Notes: generated by a model from the letters alone, not told the origin. A stretch of 64,000 nt of DNA from Rhodococcus qingshengii (GCF_021025955.1 NZ_JAJNCL010000002.1:795626-859625); one strand, 5' to 3'. Positions 35,591 to 47,692 are shown, counted from the stretch's first letter. Numbers and translations: made by a program.

Positions 35591-36430
35591 ATGTCTTCCA
35601 CGAGTACATTCGAAATCCCCGTTGGCGACCTCACCTTCGACGTACTGATCTCCGGACCGGACGACGGTATTCCACTGGTCGCGCTGCACGGATTCCCGGA
35701 GAGCGCCGCATCCTGGGGAAAGGTCACGCCCCTACTGACCGCTGCGGGATACCGCGTGATCGCACCGAATCAGCGCGGATACTCCGCCGGCGCACGCCCG
35801 GAAGGTGTGGATGCCTACCGCATTGAGCACCTGGTAGCCGACGTCGTCGGATTGCTCGACGCACTCGGTCTGCCAGACGCACATCTTGTCGGCCACGACT
35901 GGGGTTCGGCGGTCGCCTGGCAGGTCGCCGGCCGCCATCCGAACCGGATCCGCAGCCTGACCGCGATCTCGGTCCCCCACCCCACAGCTTTCGGCTGGGC
36001 ACTACGCGAGGACGAGGACCAGAAGCAACGCTCGTCGTACATCGGCCTTCTCCGACAGGAGGGAAAGGCCGAGGAAGTGTTGTCGGAGGACAACTTCCGC
36101 CGGCTGCGCGCCATGTTCGACGGCCAGATCGATCCTGAATTCGCCGACGAGCACATTCGTGTCCTGAGCGGCGAGGGCGCACTGACCGGCGCCTTGAACT
36201 GGTACCGCGCGATGACGCGCGATTTCGGCGACATCGATCGCACCACGGTGCCGACCACGTACGTCTGGAGCACCGGCGATTCGGCGCTCGGCCGGGCAGG
36301 CGCAGAGCGCTGCGGTGAATTCGTGGACGCGCCCTACGAGTTCGTCGTGCTCGAAGGCGGAAGCCACTGGGTCCCGGAAGAGCGCGCCGAAGAGTTGGCC
36401 GAGGCCATCCTCGCACGTGCGGGATCCTGA
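35591..36430 (+). CDS. alpha/beta hydrolase, epoxide hydrolase-like
   Basis: A 279-residue alpha/beta hydrolase. The oxyanion motif HGFPESAASW and the nucleophile elbow GHDWGS, with Asp rather than Ser, mark the epoxide hydrolase/haloalkane dehalogenase branch. The catalytic His lies in GGSHWVPEE near the end, and a cap with NWYRAMTRDF supplies the usual Tyr. The start is the ATG at 35591; a GTG 9 bases earlier is possible. It stands downstream of the TetR gene on the same strand and ends at a perfect hairpin. Confidence 0.9.
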   Translation: MSSTSTFEIPVGDLTFDVLISGPDDGIPLVALHGFPESAASWGKVTPLLTAAGYRVIAPNQRGYSAGARPEGVDAYRIEHLVADVVGLLDALGLPDAHLVGHDWGSAVAWQVAGRHPNRIRSLTAISVPHPTAFGWALREDEDQKQRSSYIGLLRQEGKAEEVLSEDNFRRLRAMFDGQIDPEFADEHIRVLSGEGALTGALNWYRAMTRDFGDIDRTTVPTTYVWSTGDSALGRAGAERCGEFVDAPYEFVVLEGGSHWVPEERAEELAEAILARAGS

Positions 36431-36441
36431 CCGTCGCGAAG

Positions 36442-36481
36442 AATTCGGCTCTATGTATGTTGTCATACATAGAGCCGAATT
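36442..36481 (+). terminator. 18-bp perfect stem-loop
   Basis: AATTCGGCTCTATGTATG at 36442 pairs completely with 36464-36481, loop TTGT. It begins 11 bases after the hydrolase stop. It is AT-richer than the other stems here. Confidence 0.8.
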
Positions 36482-36505
36482 GATTCCACCACCAGGAGTT
36501 CTGCG

Positions 36506-37327
36506 ATGACCGAGACCGTTGCACCACCCCATCCTTTTGACGCTGCTGTCGGCTTGGCGTCGCTCACCGCCGGTTTGTCGACCGGCGAAACCAATGCGGC
36601 GTACAACAACATGGTCGGGCCGTTCGGCGGCGTCACCGCTGCCACGTTGCTCGAATCCGTACTGAAGCACCCCGAACGCCTCGGCGATCCGCTGTCGTTG
36701 ACCGTCAACTTTGCCGGTCCGATCGCCGAGGGTGCGTTCGAGATCTCCGCCCGCCCGGTGCGCACCAACCGCTCGACGCAGCACTGGTCGATCGAACTGT
36801 CGCAGGACGGAACCGTCGCCACCACCGCGACGGCAGTGTTCGGCACCAGGCGTGAAACCTGGTCGTCGACCGAGATCACGATGCCGGAGGTTCCGTCGGC
36901 CGAAGACGTTGCGTTACTGCCGTTTCCCGAGTTCATCGCCTGGGCACAGAACTACGAGATGCGGTTTGTCGAAGGTGCGATCCCCGACCTGGAGTCGGGC
37001 GAGCACCCCGACTCGACTACGACGCTCTGGGTGCGAGATCAGCCGGCTCGCGCTCTCGACTTCACGTCGCTGACCGCACTGTGCGATGTCTTCTTCCCGC
37101 GAGTTTTCTTGCGCCGAGGCAAGATGGCACCGGCCGGAACGGTCTCGATGACCATCTACTTCCACGCCGACGCTCAGACGCTGACCGAACAGGCAGACAA
37201 TTCCGTCCTGGGAACCGCGCGGACTCAGCGGTTCGGCAACGGGTACTTCGATCAGTCGGCCGAAATTTGGGGCAGTGACGGCGCATTGCTTGCTACGACA
37301 CACCAGTTGGTCTACTTCAAGGATTGA
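36506..37327 (+). CDS. double-hotdog acyl-CoA thioesterase, TesB-like
   Basis: A 273-residue protein with two hotdog halves. MVGPFGGVTAATLLESVL is typical of the N-terminal half of TesB/YbdB-like thioesterase superfamily proteins, and WVRDQPARALDFTSLTALCD followed by FFPRVF belongs to the second half. It hydrolyses acyl-CoA esters; chain length is unknown. Start at the ATG at 36506 after ACCAGGAG. Its end overlaps that of the convergent MFS gene by 11 bases. Confidence 0.85.
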   Translation: MTETVAPPHPFDAAVGLASLTAGLSTGETNAAYNNMVGPFGGVTAATLLESVLKHPERLGDPLSLTVNFAGPIAEGAFEISARPVRTNRSTQHWSIELSQDGTVATTATAVFGTRRETWSSTEITMPEVPSAEDVALLPFPEFIAWAQNYEMRFVEGAIPDLESGEHPDSTTTLWVRDQPARALDFTSLTALCDVFFPRVFLRRGKMAPAGTVSMTIYFHADAQTLTEQADNSVLGTARTQRFGNGYFDQSAEIWGSDGALLATTHQLVYFKD

Positions 37328-38678
37328 CGGGCAGCGCACTGTCCCCTTCCGGCGCCTTCACCATCGACAATGCGGCAAGGCCGACGCCGAGAACCACCAG
37401 CAGTCCGATGATACCGGCGCGGTCGGCGCCGAAGATCCATGCGAACAGGCCGAACAGTGTCGGCGCCAAGAACGACACTGCTCGGCCTGTGGTCGCATAC
37501 AGGCCGAACATCTGACCTTCACGCCCCGGCGGGGTGATGCGCGCCAAGAACGTTCGTGCCGAAGACTGAGCGGGCCCGACGAACAGGCAGAGCGCGAGAC
37601 CGAAGATCCAGAACATCACCGGCCCTGACACCACGATTAGTATCGAGCCGACCACGATCATCGACGCCAGCGAGACAGTGATGACCTGTTTGGGTCCGAT
37701 CCGATCGTCGAAGCGTCCGGCCACCAAGGCGCCGATTGCGGAAATCACGTTGGCGGCAACACCGAACAGCAGGACGTCGGCAGCACTGATTCCGTAGACG
37801 TTGACAGCCAGCACGGCTCCGAAGGTGAACACGCCCGCCAGACCGTCACGAAAGAGTGCGCTCGCGATCAGGTACCAGATCGTGCGCCTGTCGACGGTCC
37901 AGAGTTCGCGCAGATCGCGCCACAACACCCGATAGGAGTCGAGGAACCCGGCCTTCGACGCTCCCGGATCGACCGCGGGACTGGGCAACTCGGGAACCTT
38001 GAAGAACACCGGGATCGCAAAAACCGCGAACCATACTGCGGCCAACAGTGCCACCATCCGGATGTTCATGCCGCCATCGGTGGTCAATCCCAGGAATCCC
38101 CGAGTGTCGCCGTCGCCGACGATGAACCCGAAGTAACACAGCAACAGCAGCACGATCCCGCCGAAATATCCCATGGCCCAGCCGAAGCCGGAAACTCTAC
38201 CCAGATTCTCCGGTGTCGACACCTGCCGCATCATGGCGTTGTACGGAACGCCGGCAAGCTCGAAGATCACCGAACCGATTGCGAGCAGAACCAACCCGAG
38301 CCACAGGTAGCGGTAGTTGTCTTCGACTAAGTAGAGGCCCGCCATCGAGAGCACGGTGATGCCGGTAAGTATCGCGAGCGAGAGTTTGCGTTTACCCGAC
38401 GCATCGAAGCGCTGTCCGGTGATCGGGGCGAGTACCGCGATGAAGAAGCCGGCAATTCCGAGAGCCCAACTGAGCCACGTAGTTGCCGAAATCGTGCCGG
38501 GCAGGTCGTCGCCGACCGCGTCGGTGAGATAGACCGAGAAGACGAACGTGAGGATCACGGCGTTGAATGCGGCCGATCCCCAATCCCACAGCCCCCACGC
38601 GAACACTTGACTCTTCGTGGCCGCACCACCGATGCCTGCGGGTGGCTCGGCCTGGGTACTCGTGGACTCGGCGCTCAT
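37317..38678 (-). CDS. MFS transporter, UMF1/Atg22-like
   Basis: A 453-residue permease with about 12 hydrophobic spans. The opening WGLWDWGSAAFNAVILTFVF is the hallmark of the UMF1/Atg22-like branch of the major facilitator superfamily, seen in vacuolar amino-acid effluxers and bacterial homologues. The central loop (VPELPSPAVDPGASK) is cytoplasmic. The substrate is unknown. It is divergent from the PadR regulator with about 130 bases between, which contains an inverted repeat. Confidence 0.9.
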   Translation of the reverse strand: MSAESTSTQAEPPAGIGGAATKSQVFAWGLWDWGSAAFNAVILTFVFSVYLTDAVGDDLPGTISATTWLSWALGIAGFFIAVLAPITGQRFDASGKRKLSLAILTGITVLSMAGLYLVEDNYRYLWLGLVLLAIGSVIFELAGVPYNAMMRQVSTPENLGRVSGFGWAMGYFGGIVLLLLCYFGFIVGDGDTRGFLGLTTDGGMNIRMVALLAAVWFAVFAIPVFFKVPELPSPAVDPGASKAGFLDSYRVLWRDLRELWTVDRRTIWYLIASALFRDGLAGVFTFGAVLAVNVYGISAADVLLFGVAANVISAIGALVAGRFDDRIGPKQVITVSLASMIVVGSILIVVSGPVMFWIFGLALCLFVGPAQSSARTFLARITPPGREGQMFGLYATTGRAVSFLAPTLFGLFAWIFGADRAGIIGLLVVLGVGLAALSMVKAPEGDSALPVNP

Positions 38679-38743
38679 ACGGCGAAGCCTAACTGTGCGC
38701 AGGCGACTCGGCGCCTCTCTCCGAGGTCGACATACAGGACGTT

Positions 38744-38795
38744 CTATGCACCCGAGTTAGTAAGCACTTAGTTGCATACGCACCTGAGTGCATAG
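38744..38795. promoter_or_regulatory. inverted repeat CTATGCAC...GTGCATAG upstream of PadR gene
   Basis: CTATGCAC (38744-38751) and GTGCATAG (38788-38795) are exact inverted copies 36 bases apart, with an inner TGCATACGCAC resembling a further half-site. The second arm is 11 bases before the PadR ATG. It suits autorepression and possibly control of the divergent MFS gene. Confidence 0.5.
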
Positions 38796-38806
38796 ATACT
38801 TTTAAC

Positions 38807-41472
<2,666 letters not shown>

Positions 41473-41491
41473 CCGGCTACGCTGACTGATC

Positions 41492-42295
41492 GTGAGCCTG
41501 CCGACACCCACAACCACAGCCCGCGCCGTCGTGACCGGCGCCTCCTCCGGCATCGGAGAGGCACTGGCCGCTGATCTGGCATCACGCGGACACTCCCTGA
41601 TCCTCGTTGCCCGTCGCGGCGAGGTCATGGAGGTCCTCGCCGAGAAGCTTCGCGCCGCACACGGCGTCGAGGTGGAAATCCGTGCATCGGACCTCTCCGA
41701 CAGCGCGGCGCGTGCCGTTCTCGTCGAGGAGCTCGGTGGGCGCGACATCAGCATCCTGTGCAACAACGCCGGCATCGCCACCTTCGGCCCGATCGCCGAG
41801 CTGGACCCGGCATACGAGCGCGACCAGGTCGAGCTCAACGCCGTCGCGGTGCACGACCTCACCCTGGCCGTGCTGCCCGGCATGCTCGCCCGCAAGTCCG
41901 GAGCGATTCTGATGGTCGGTTCCGCGGCGGGCAACATGCCAATCCCCAACAACGCGACGTACGCCGCCACGAAGGCGTTCGTGAACACCTTCGCGGAATC
42001 GTTGCGAGGTGAACTCAAGGGCACCGGAGTGAACGTCACCCTCCTCGCTCCGGGCCCCGTACGCACCGAAACTCCGGACCCGGCCGAAGCGTCGATCGTC
42101 GACAAGCTCGTTCCGGACTTCTTCTGGATCTCGAGCGAGTACACCGCCAAGGTCTCGCTCGACGGCCTGGCCGAGAACAAGATGCGCGTCGTACCAGGCA
42201 TCTTGAGCAAGGCGATGTCAGTCGCCGGCGGCTACAGCCCCCGCGCCGTCGTGGCGCCCATCGTGGGCACGTTCTACAAGAAGCTCGGCGGCTGA
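41492..42295 (+). CDS. short-chain dehydrogenase/reductase
   Basis: A 267-residue classical SDR. Cofactor motif VTGASSGIGEALA (TGxxxGIG), LCNNAGIATFG, catalytic Ser in LMVGSAAGNMP and YAATK with the Tyr and Lys. GTG start at 41492. The C-terminal region (FFWISSEYTAKVSLDGL) resembles the ketoacyl/estradiol-type SDRs of lipid metabolism. It probably belongs to the PadR-fadH operon by spacing. The substrate is unknown. Confidence 0.9.
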   Translation: MSLPTPTTTARAVVTGASSGIGEALAADLASRGHSLILVARRGEVMEVLAEKLRAAHGVEVEIRASDLSDSAARAVLVEELGGRDISILCNNAGIATFGPIAELDPAYERDQVELNAVAVHDLTLAVLPGMLARKSGAILMVGSAAGNMPIPNNATYAATKAFVNTFAESLRGELKGTGVNVTLLAPGPVRTETPDPAEASIVDKLVPDFFWISSEYTAKVSLDGLAENKMRVVPGILSKAMSVAGGYSPRAVVAPIVGTFYKKLGG

Positions 42296-42344
42296 TTCAC
42301 GGAAACTTCTCAGAGCACGCCATAGCAGACCGTAGAGTCGGTTA

Positions 42345-42905
42345 ATGATGATGCGAAGAACACTGGCGGTAGGGGCAATCCTTCTCTTGACCGGAGGGTT
42401 GCCCTTACTGCTGCCCACGACGGCGAACGCGTGCTCGTGCGCGTCATCGGCCTCACCGGAAGAAGCAGTGAGCGTCGCCAGCACTGTCTTCCTGGGGACT
42501 CCGACAGAGAAAACCTCGGACGGGTTCGAGGACACCTATCTGTTCGACGTCAGCCGCGTCTACAAAGGCGATCCGGCGTCGGTGACGTCGGTCGGGACAC
42601 TCGCGAACGGGAACGGTTGCGGCACAAGCTACGTACTCGGAACCGAGCAGCTGATGTTCGTTTCTGCGCCGTACGACGTCGACGCCGAATACGAGGCGTA
42701 CAGCTGCGGACCGGCTACCGAAACCGGGTTCGACATCCAAGCGGCGGTCGAGTCCGTGTACGGCGCCGGATACGTCCCGAGTGCCGGTGGAACTCCGTCC
42801 GTTGGTGTGTCCGTCGACAGATCGACGGTCCTCGGCGGAACCGTGGCGGTGGTATTACTAGCGGCGCTCGGTTGGTTCAGATGGAAGCGGCGGCGAGCAC
42901 AGTGA
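42345..42905 (+). CDS. secreted TIMP/NTR-like protein with C-terminal membrane anchor
   Basis: A 186-residue exported protein. The signal peptide ends at TANA, leaving a mature N-terminal CSC, as in tissue-inhibitor-of-metalloproteinase-like (NTR) folds, where an N-terminal Cys is central. Further Cys are in GNGCGTS and AYSCGPA, and the core STVFLGTPTEK plus YLFDVSRVYKG suits the OB-like NTR domain. A membrane span near the end (GGTVAVVLLAALGWF) with a basic tail anchors it. Similar short proteins in bacteria are uncharacterised. It is a single gene after the SDR. Confidence 0.8.
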   Translation: MMMRRTLAVGAILLLTGGLPLLLPTTANACSCASSASPEEAVSVASTVFLGTPTEKTSDGFEDTYLFDVSRVYKGDPASVTSVGTLANGNGCGTSYVLGTEQLMFVSAPYDVDAEYEAYSCGPATETGFDIQAAVESVYGAGYVPSAGGTPSVGVSVDRSTVLGGTVAVVLLAALGWFRWKRRRAQ

Positions 42906-42995
42906 GTCGAGCCCGTCAGGGCCGCGTCAACCTCGTTCGGCGGCGCGTCAAGTAAGCGTCAAGACCCGCCCCACCGGTGGTCTTCGGGAGTAGAT

Positions 42996-43031
42996 CTGAA
43001 AGTAGCCCGCAACACGGCGGGTCACCTTCAG
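42996..43031 (+). other. leader hairpin overlapping the lysA Shine-Dalgarno
   Basis: CTGAAAGTAGCCCGC pairs with GCGGGTCACCTTCAG at 12 of 15 positions around a short loop. The descending arm ends in the AGGAG used for the start at 43041, so folding could limit ribosome access. No known riboswitch structure is recognisable. Confidence 0.4.
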
Positions 43032-43040
43032 GAGATCGAC

Positions 43041-44384
43041 GTGACGCTACTCGAAATCTTCCCCTCCCTACGCGGCGCAATGACACCTCGTATGGATCCT
43101 GCGTTGTGGCCCATCAGTACTCGCCACGACCACAGCGGGCGTGTCTGCATCGGTGACGTCTCGCTCGAAGAGATCGCGGACCAGTACGGCACACCGACGT
43201 ATGTCGTCGACGAGGCTGACGTGCGCCACCGTTGCCGCACGTATCGAGAGATTTTCCCCGATTCGGAGATCGTGTACGCCGGCAAGGCACTGATGATCCG
43301 TGCGATGGCCACCTGGGTCTCCGACGAAGGCCTCGGGATCGACGTCTGTTCCGCCGGAGAGCTCTCCATCGCGCTTGCCGCAGGTGTGGATCCGAAACGA
43401 ATCATCCTGCACGGAAATGCCAAATCGGTTGCCGAACTGAGAACCGCAGTCAACGCGGGTGTCGGCCGGATCGTCCTCGACTCCCCCAGCGAAGCGGTAC
43501 GTCTTGCGTCGGTGTGCACCCACCCGCAGAAGGTGTTGATCAGAGTCACACCCGGCATCGACATACACGGACACAAGGCAGTGTCCACGGGCATTTTGGA
43601 TCAAAAGTTCGGCTTACCAGCGTTTTCCGAAGAACTGGAACACACGGTATCCGTCGTCGCCAACGCGACGCACCTGCAACTCATCGGCCTGCATTGCCAT
43701 CTCGGCTCCCAGATCACCGATCCCGAACTCTTCCGCCCCGCGATCGAGACGATGATCGCGCAGATGGACGACATTCGACGCACACACGGAATCATCCTCA
43801 CCGAACTCGATCTCGGCGGTGGCCATGGGATCGCGTACGTGCCGGGAGATGCACAATTGGATCTGACCCGCCTCGCTCATGTCATCGACGAAACTCTCGA
43901 CGACGCGTGCACCCGAAACCGCTTCCCTCGCCCCGAAATCGTGCTCGAGCCTGGCCGAGCGATCGCCGCGCGCGCCGGAGTCACGCTCTATCGCGTACAG
44001 AACATCAAGTCGATCAGCGGGGGACGAACCTTCGTTTCCGTCGACGGTGGGATGAGCGATAACCCCCGGGTGTCGTTGTACGACAGCCACTACGACGTCG
44101 AACTGGTGAACCGACATTCGAGCGCACCGCTCCAGGAAGTCACCGTCGCCGGGCGGCACTGCGAATCGGGCGACGAAATCGCCGTCGGAGCAAGGCTTCC
44201 CGCCGACCTACATGAAGGTGACCTGTTGGCGGTGCCGTGTACGGGCGCATACCACCACAGCATGGCCTCCACTTACAACAGCGTCGGCCGGCCACCGGTC
44301 GTCGCTGTGCTCGGCGGCATTGCACGGCCGTTGATCAGGCGCGAATCGATCAACGACCTGCTGGCCCGCGAGGTCGGCATCTGA
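43041..44384 (+). CDS. lysA: diaminopimelate decarboxylase
   Basis: A 447-residue PLP enzyme of the alanine-racemase-fold (group IV) decarboxylases that makes lysine from meso-diaminopimelate, the last step of the lysine branch. The PLP lysine is in VYAGKAL; HLGSQI, LDLGGGHGI, EPGRAI and the catalytic Cys in GRHCESGD complete the site. GTG start at 43041 with AGGAG upstream; an ATG 39 bases later is a weaker alternative. It is isolated from the usual argS-lysA-hom-thr cluster, so it may be a second copy with a narrower role. Confidence 0.9.
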   Translation: MTLLEIFPSLRGAMTPRMDPALWPISTRHDHSGRVCIGDVSLEEIADQYGTPTYVVDEADVRHRCRTYREIFPDSEIVYAGKALMIRAMATWVSDEGLGIDVCSAGELSIALAAGVDPKRIILHGNAKSVAELRTAVNAGVGRIVLDSPSEAVRLASVCTHPQKVLIRVTPGIDIHGHKAVSTGILDQKFGLPAFSEELEHTVSVVANATHLQLIGLHCHLGSQITDPELFRPAIETMIAQMDDIRRTHGIILTELDLGGGHGIAYVPGDAQLDLTRLAHVIDETLDDACTRNRFPRPEIVLEPGRAIAARAGVTLYRVQNIKSISGGRTFVSVDGGMSDNPRVSLYDSHYDVELVNRHSSAPLQEVTVAGRHCESGDEIAVGARLPADLHEGDLLAVPCTGAYHHSMASTYNSVGRPPVVAVLGGIARPLIRRESINDLLAREVGI

Positions 44385-44403
44385 CCTCGCGGGCGCCCAA
44401 GCC

Positions 44404-46143
44404 TCAGCGCTTGCGGCGACTACCGGTGCCGAAGATGTTTCGCGAAATCTCCCGTCCCGCAGCCGAAGCTGCGGACCGCAGGAAACTCTTGACAGCCGAG
44501 TTACCCAAGATCTGCTCGGCGATGTTGGGGCCCTCAGATTCGGCCGGCGGCGGTGGCGGCAGGTCGGGCAGCGACGGAAGATCCAGAGACTGATCCGCCG
44601 TCGGCGCACCGGCAACCTTCGCCGCCAACTTCTCGTACGCCGACTCGCGGTCGATGGTCTGGCCGTACTTCTGATTCAGCGGACTCGACGACGCGGCCGA
44701 CTTGATCGCGTCGTTGCCGATGGTGTCCATCAGCGACCTCGGAGGACGAATCTTGGTCCAGGCCACCGGCGTCGGTGCACCCTTTTCCGAGAGCACGGTC
44801 ACGATTGCTTCACCGATGCCGAGTGAAGTCAGCGCCTTTTCCAGGTCGTAGTGCTCGGTCTTCGGGTAGGTGCGGACAGTCTTGTTGAGTGCCTTCTGGT
44901 CGTCGGGCGTGAACGCACGCAGAGCGTGCTGGACGCGCGCACCCAACTGCGACAGAACCGAATTGGGAATATCGGTCGGAAGCTGCGTGCAGAAGAACAC
45001 GCCGACGCCCTTCGAACGAATCAGCTTGACAGTCTGTTCGACCTGCTGCAGGAATGCCTTCGACGCGTCCGCGAACAGAAGGTGCGCCTCGTCGAAGATG
45101 AACACCAACTTCGGCTTGTCCAGATCTCCCTCTTCGGGCAGCGTCTGGAACAGATCCGCGAGCACCCACATCAGGAAGGTGGAGAACATCGCCGGACGCG
45201 CCGCCTGGGCACCGAGTTCGAACAGCGTGATCACACCGGCACCGCCGACGACCCGCAGCAGATCCTCGGTTTCGAGTTCCGGTTCGCCGAAGAAGGTGTC
45301 ACCGCCGTCGGCTTCGAGGTTGACCAACGCACGCAGAATCACTCCCGCCGTCGCCGAGGAAACTCCGCCGATACCCTTCAGATCCGCCTTGCCCTCAGCG
45401 CTCGTCAGGTGGGCGATGACCGAACGCAGATCCTTGAGGTCCAGCAGGGCCAGGCCCTGAGTGTCGGCCCAGTGGAAGATCAGTCCGAGAGTCGACTCCT
45501 GGGTCTCGTTGAGGCCCAACACTTTACTGAGCAGAATCGGCCCGAAACTGGTGATGGTCGCGCGCACCGGGATACCGATTCCGTCGGTACCCAACGACAA
45601 GAACTCGACCGGCATCCCCGCAGGAGTCCACGAATCGTCTCCCGTCTCGACTGCGCGAGACTTCATCTTCTCGCTCGGATCCCCCGCCTTCGACAGACCC
45701 GAGAGATCGCCCTTGACGTCGGCCATCACCACTGGCACACCCGCGGCGGACAGCTGCTCGGCGATGCCCTGCAACGTCTTGGTCTTGCCGGTACCCGTCG
45801 CACCGGCGATCAGACCGTGACGGTTGATCGTCGCCAACGGAATCCGCACCCGCGCGGTGGGATCTGCCACTCCGTCGATCACCACCGAGCCGAGCTCGAG
45901 TGCCCGCCCCTCGGATGAGTAGCCCGCCGCGATTTCAGCTGCAGCACCCGAGGGCGTCGCGGCGACGGGGGTGGCTCCTGCGGATGCTTCGGCCTCAGCG
46001 ACAGCGGCTTCCTTCTCTGCTTCCTCAGCTGCTGCAGCAGCTTCAGCGGCAATCCGAGCGGCTTCGGCAGCGGCGGCCTTTGCAGCTTTCGCCTTCTCCG
46101 CCGGCGTCAGCGGCGCAGCTCCGTCCTTCGGATCCACGGTCAT
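44404..46143 (-). CDS. HerA-like ATPase (DUF853, Rv2510c-like)
   Basis: A 579-residue P-loop ATPase. Start at the ATG at 46143 with AGGAGG 10 bases ahead. Residues about 15-65 form an Ala/Glu/Lys-rich helix, probably coiled coil. Walker [13 protein letters not shown], Walker [12 protein letters not shown] and the arginine-finger region [18 protein letters not shown] define the DUF853/HerA-FtsK-related group. A C-terminal Pro-rich stretch is followed by a basic tail ([12 protein letters not shown]). The role of this family in actinobacteria is unsettled. It is divergent from orn, as Rv2510c is from Rv2511. Confidence 0.9.
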   Translation of the reverse strand: MTVDPKDGAAPLTPAEKAKAAKAAAAEAARIAAEAAAAAEEAEKEAAVAEAEASAGATPVAATPSGAAAEIAAGYSSEGRALELGSVVIDGVADPTARVRIPLATINRHGLIAGATGTGKTKTLQGIAEQLSAAGVPVVMADVKGDLSGLSKAGDPSEKMKSRAVETGDDSWTPAGMPVEFLSLGTDGIGIPVRATITSFGPILLSKVLGLNETQESTLGLIFHWADTQGLALLDLKDLRSVIAHLTSAEGKADLKGIGGVSSATAGVILRALVNLEADGGDTFFGEPELETEDLLRVVGGAGVITLFELGAQAARPAMFSTFLMWVLADLFQTLPEEGDLDKPKLVFIFDEAHLLFADASKAFLQQVEQTVKLIRSKGVGVFFCTQLPTDIPNSVLSQLGARVQHALRAFTPDDQKALNKTVRTYPKTEHYDLEKALTSLGIGEAIVTVLSEKGAPTPVAWTKIRPPRSLMDTIGNDAIKSAASSSPLNQKYGQTIDRESAYEKLAAKVAGAPTADQSLDLPSLPDLPPPPPAESEGPNIAEQILGNSAVKSFLRSAASAAGREISRNIFGTGSRRKR

Positions 46144-46264
46144 CGAAAAGCCCTCCTCGTTGCAATGCGGCGAAGTTCTTGTCATCACCCGAGCGCCGTC
46201 CTGCACACACCCGAGTTTCCACCGCAGACCTTATCCCGCGCCCGCGCGCACTACTGTGTTCCTG

Positions 46265-46864
46265 GTGCAGGACAAATTGGTATGGATCGATTGTGAAATG
46301 ACCGGGCTGCGACTCGAGTCGGACAAACTCATCGAGATCGCGGCTCTGGTGACCGACAGCGACTTGAACATCTTGGGCGAAGGTGTGGACATCGTCATCC
46401 ACGCCGACGACGACGCGTTGGCTGCCATGCCCGACGTCGTGAAGAAGATGCATGCAAAGTCGGGACTGACCGAAGAGGTCCGAAAGTCGACGGTCACCCT
46501 CGCCGAGGCGGAGAAAGAAGTGCTCGCGTACATCCGCAAGCACGTTCCCGTCGCCGGTACGGCGCCCTTGGCAGGTAATTCCATCGCCACCGACCGCGGG
46601 TTCATCTCACGCGACATGACGGCGCTGGACACCTACCTGCACTACCGGATGATCGATGTCAGCTCCATCAAGGAACTTTCCCGTCGCTGGTACCCGCGAA
46701 TATACTTCGGCCAGCCCGAAAAAGGTCTCGCCCACCGAGCGCTCGCCGACATCAAGGAATCCATCCGCGAACTCAAGTACTACCGCGGCACTGCATTTGT
46801 CGCGGCGCCCGGACCGTCGAGCGCGGAGATCGCAGCCGTCGTAGAGGGCTTGGGTCCCGCCTGA
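46265..46864 (+). CDS. orn: oligoribonuclease
   Basis: A 199-residue DEDDh 3'-5' exonuclease that degrades 2-5 nucleotide RNAs and pGpG. The active-site residues lie in WIDCEMTGL (D, E), [14 protein letters not shown] (D) and the C-terminal [11 protein letters not shown] (H, D). GTG start at 46265 gives the standard MQDKLVW opening; a GTG 9 bases earlier is possible. The length equals the family norm. Followed by tRNA-His, as in M. tuberculosis. Confidence 0.96.
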   Translation: MQDKLVWIDCEMTGLRLESDKLIEIAALVTDSDLNILGEGVDIVIHADDDALAAMPDVVKKMHAKSGLTEEVRKSTVTLAEAEKEVLAYIRKHVPVAGTAPLAGNSIATDRGFISRDMTALDTYLHYRMIDVSSIKELSRRWYPRIYFGQPEKGLAHRALADIKESIRELKYYRGTAFVAAPGPSSAEIAAVVEGLGPA

Positions 46865-46948
46865 CCTGCCGATTGGCATACTGACCGACTTTCGCGCTAG
46901 TATCTCTTTCGTCAAAGCAGCCGGGTCAAACCGGTGGCCGAGGCAATG

Positions 46949-47021
46949 GTGGGCGTAGTTCAGTTGGTAGAGCACCAGGTTGTGATCCTGGCTGTCGCGG
47001 GTTCGAGTCCCGTCGCTCACC
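46949..47021 (+). tRNA. tRNA-His (anticodon GTG)
   Basis: The acceptor stem GTGGGCG pairs with CGCTCAC. The anticodon stem CCAGG/CCTGG holds loop TTGTGAT, so anticodon GTG. The T arm is CGGGTTCGAGTCCCG and the discriminator is C, as expected for tRNA-His. It ends 7 bases before a terminator. Confidence 0.96.
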
Positions 47022-47028
47022 CAAGCGG

Positions 47029-47070
47029 AACCCCCGAGAATGTCGGAAGACATTTTCGGGGGTTCTTTTG
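47029..47070 (+). terminator. rho-independent terminator after tRNA-His
   Basis: A 16-base stem (AACCCCCGAGAATGTC with 47049-47064, one wobble), loop GGAA, followed by CTTTTG. Confidence 0.9.
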
Positions 47071-47129
47071 GTTTGTGTCCCACCCCCAATCTCCCCTTCC
47101 CCAGCCGAGTGCCCGGGCCCGTCCCCGGG

Positions 47130-47185
47130 CCGAGCGAACGTACCTCTCATCGCCTCAGATAGACCGAGAGGCACTTTCGCTCGCA
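47130..47185. repeat. 56-bp stem-loop repeat, copy 1
   Basis: Matches 48658-48713 in all but one base. The outer arms GAGCGAA/TTCGCTC and inner CCTCTC/GAGAGG make a stem interrupted by small mismatches, loop near CGCCTCAGATAGACC. It lies just before the MerR gene's 3' end. It resembles a REP-like or non-autonomous mobile repeat. Confidence 0.85.
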
Positions 47186-47226
47186 TCGAGGTAGCCGGAA
47201 ATCATCGCAAATCACCCACCCGACGA

Positions 47227-47637
47227 TCACTCGGCTCGCGGATGCGGCTCCCAGACACCTGCGACGGTCCCCTCGCGAACGTGTCGCTCATATACCGAAA
47301 CCTTGTCGTGAATGACGTTCAGGTTGTCCTGCATCGCAGCGATCCTGGATCGAATCAACTCCTCATGCGACTGCAAAAGCGAAAGCCGCTCCTTCTCGTT
47401 TCCTGGCCCGGACCTGACGAGTGCGGCGAATTCGCGGATAGTGGCGATCGGCATACCCGAGTCTCGGAAGCGATTGCACAGCTTCAACCAAGAGACATCG
47501 CTTTCGGAGTACACCCGACGCCCACCAGCCGAGCGCGCAACCTCGTGAACGAGCAACTCTTCACGCTCGAAGTAGCGGAGAGAATCGATGCTGATACCGG
47601 TCTCGACGGCTACATCACCGATCAAAAGTTCGCGCAT
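47227..47637 (-). CDS. MerR-family regulator
   Basis: A 136-residue MerR regulator starting at the ATG at 47637. N-terminal HTH: LLIGDVAVETGISIDSLRYF with the classic RYFEREELL, then RRVYSESDVSWLKLCNRFRD. A coiled-coil dimer helix (ERLSLLQSHEELIRSRIAAM) closes it. No Cys-based metal site is present, so an organic or redox effector is likely, as in the NmlR/SoxR-unlike branch with SDR targets. It is divergent from the SDR gene across 55 bases. Confidence 0.93.
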   Translation of the reverse strand: MRELLIGDVAVETGISIDSLRYFEREELLVHEVARSAGGRRVYSESDVSWLKLCNRFRDSGMPIATIREFAALVRSGPGNEKERLSLLQSHEELIRSRIAAMQDNLNVIHDKVSVYERHVREGTVAGVWEPHPRAE

Positions 47638-47654
47638 TGCCCGGCTACCTTTCC

Positions 47655-47685
47655 TTGACCTGGAGTGCCCTCCAGATTTTACGTT
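47655..47685 (+). promoter_or_regulatory. MerR-type promoter with 19-bp spacer before SDR
   Basis: -35 TTGACC (47655-47660), then a 19-base spacer containing CTGGAG-TGCC-CTCCAG, then -10 TACGTT (47680-47685). The long spacer carrying the operator is the hallmark of MerR activation. The expected start of transcription is at or beside the SDR ATG (47693), so the message would be nearly leaderless. Confidence 0.7.
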
Positions 47686-47692
47686 CGCGGTC

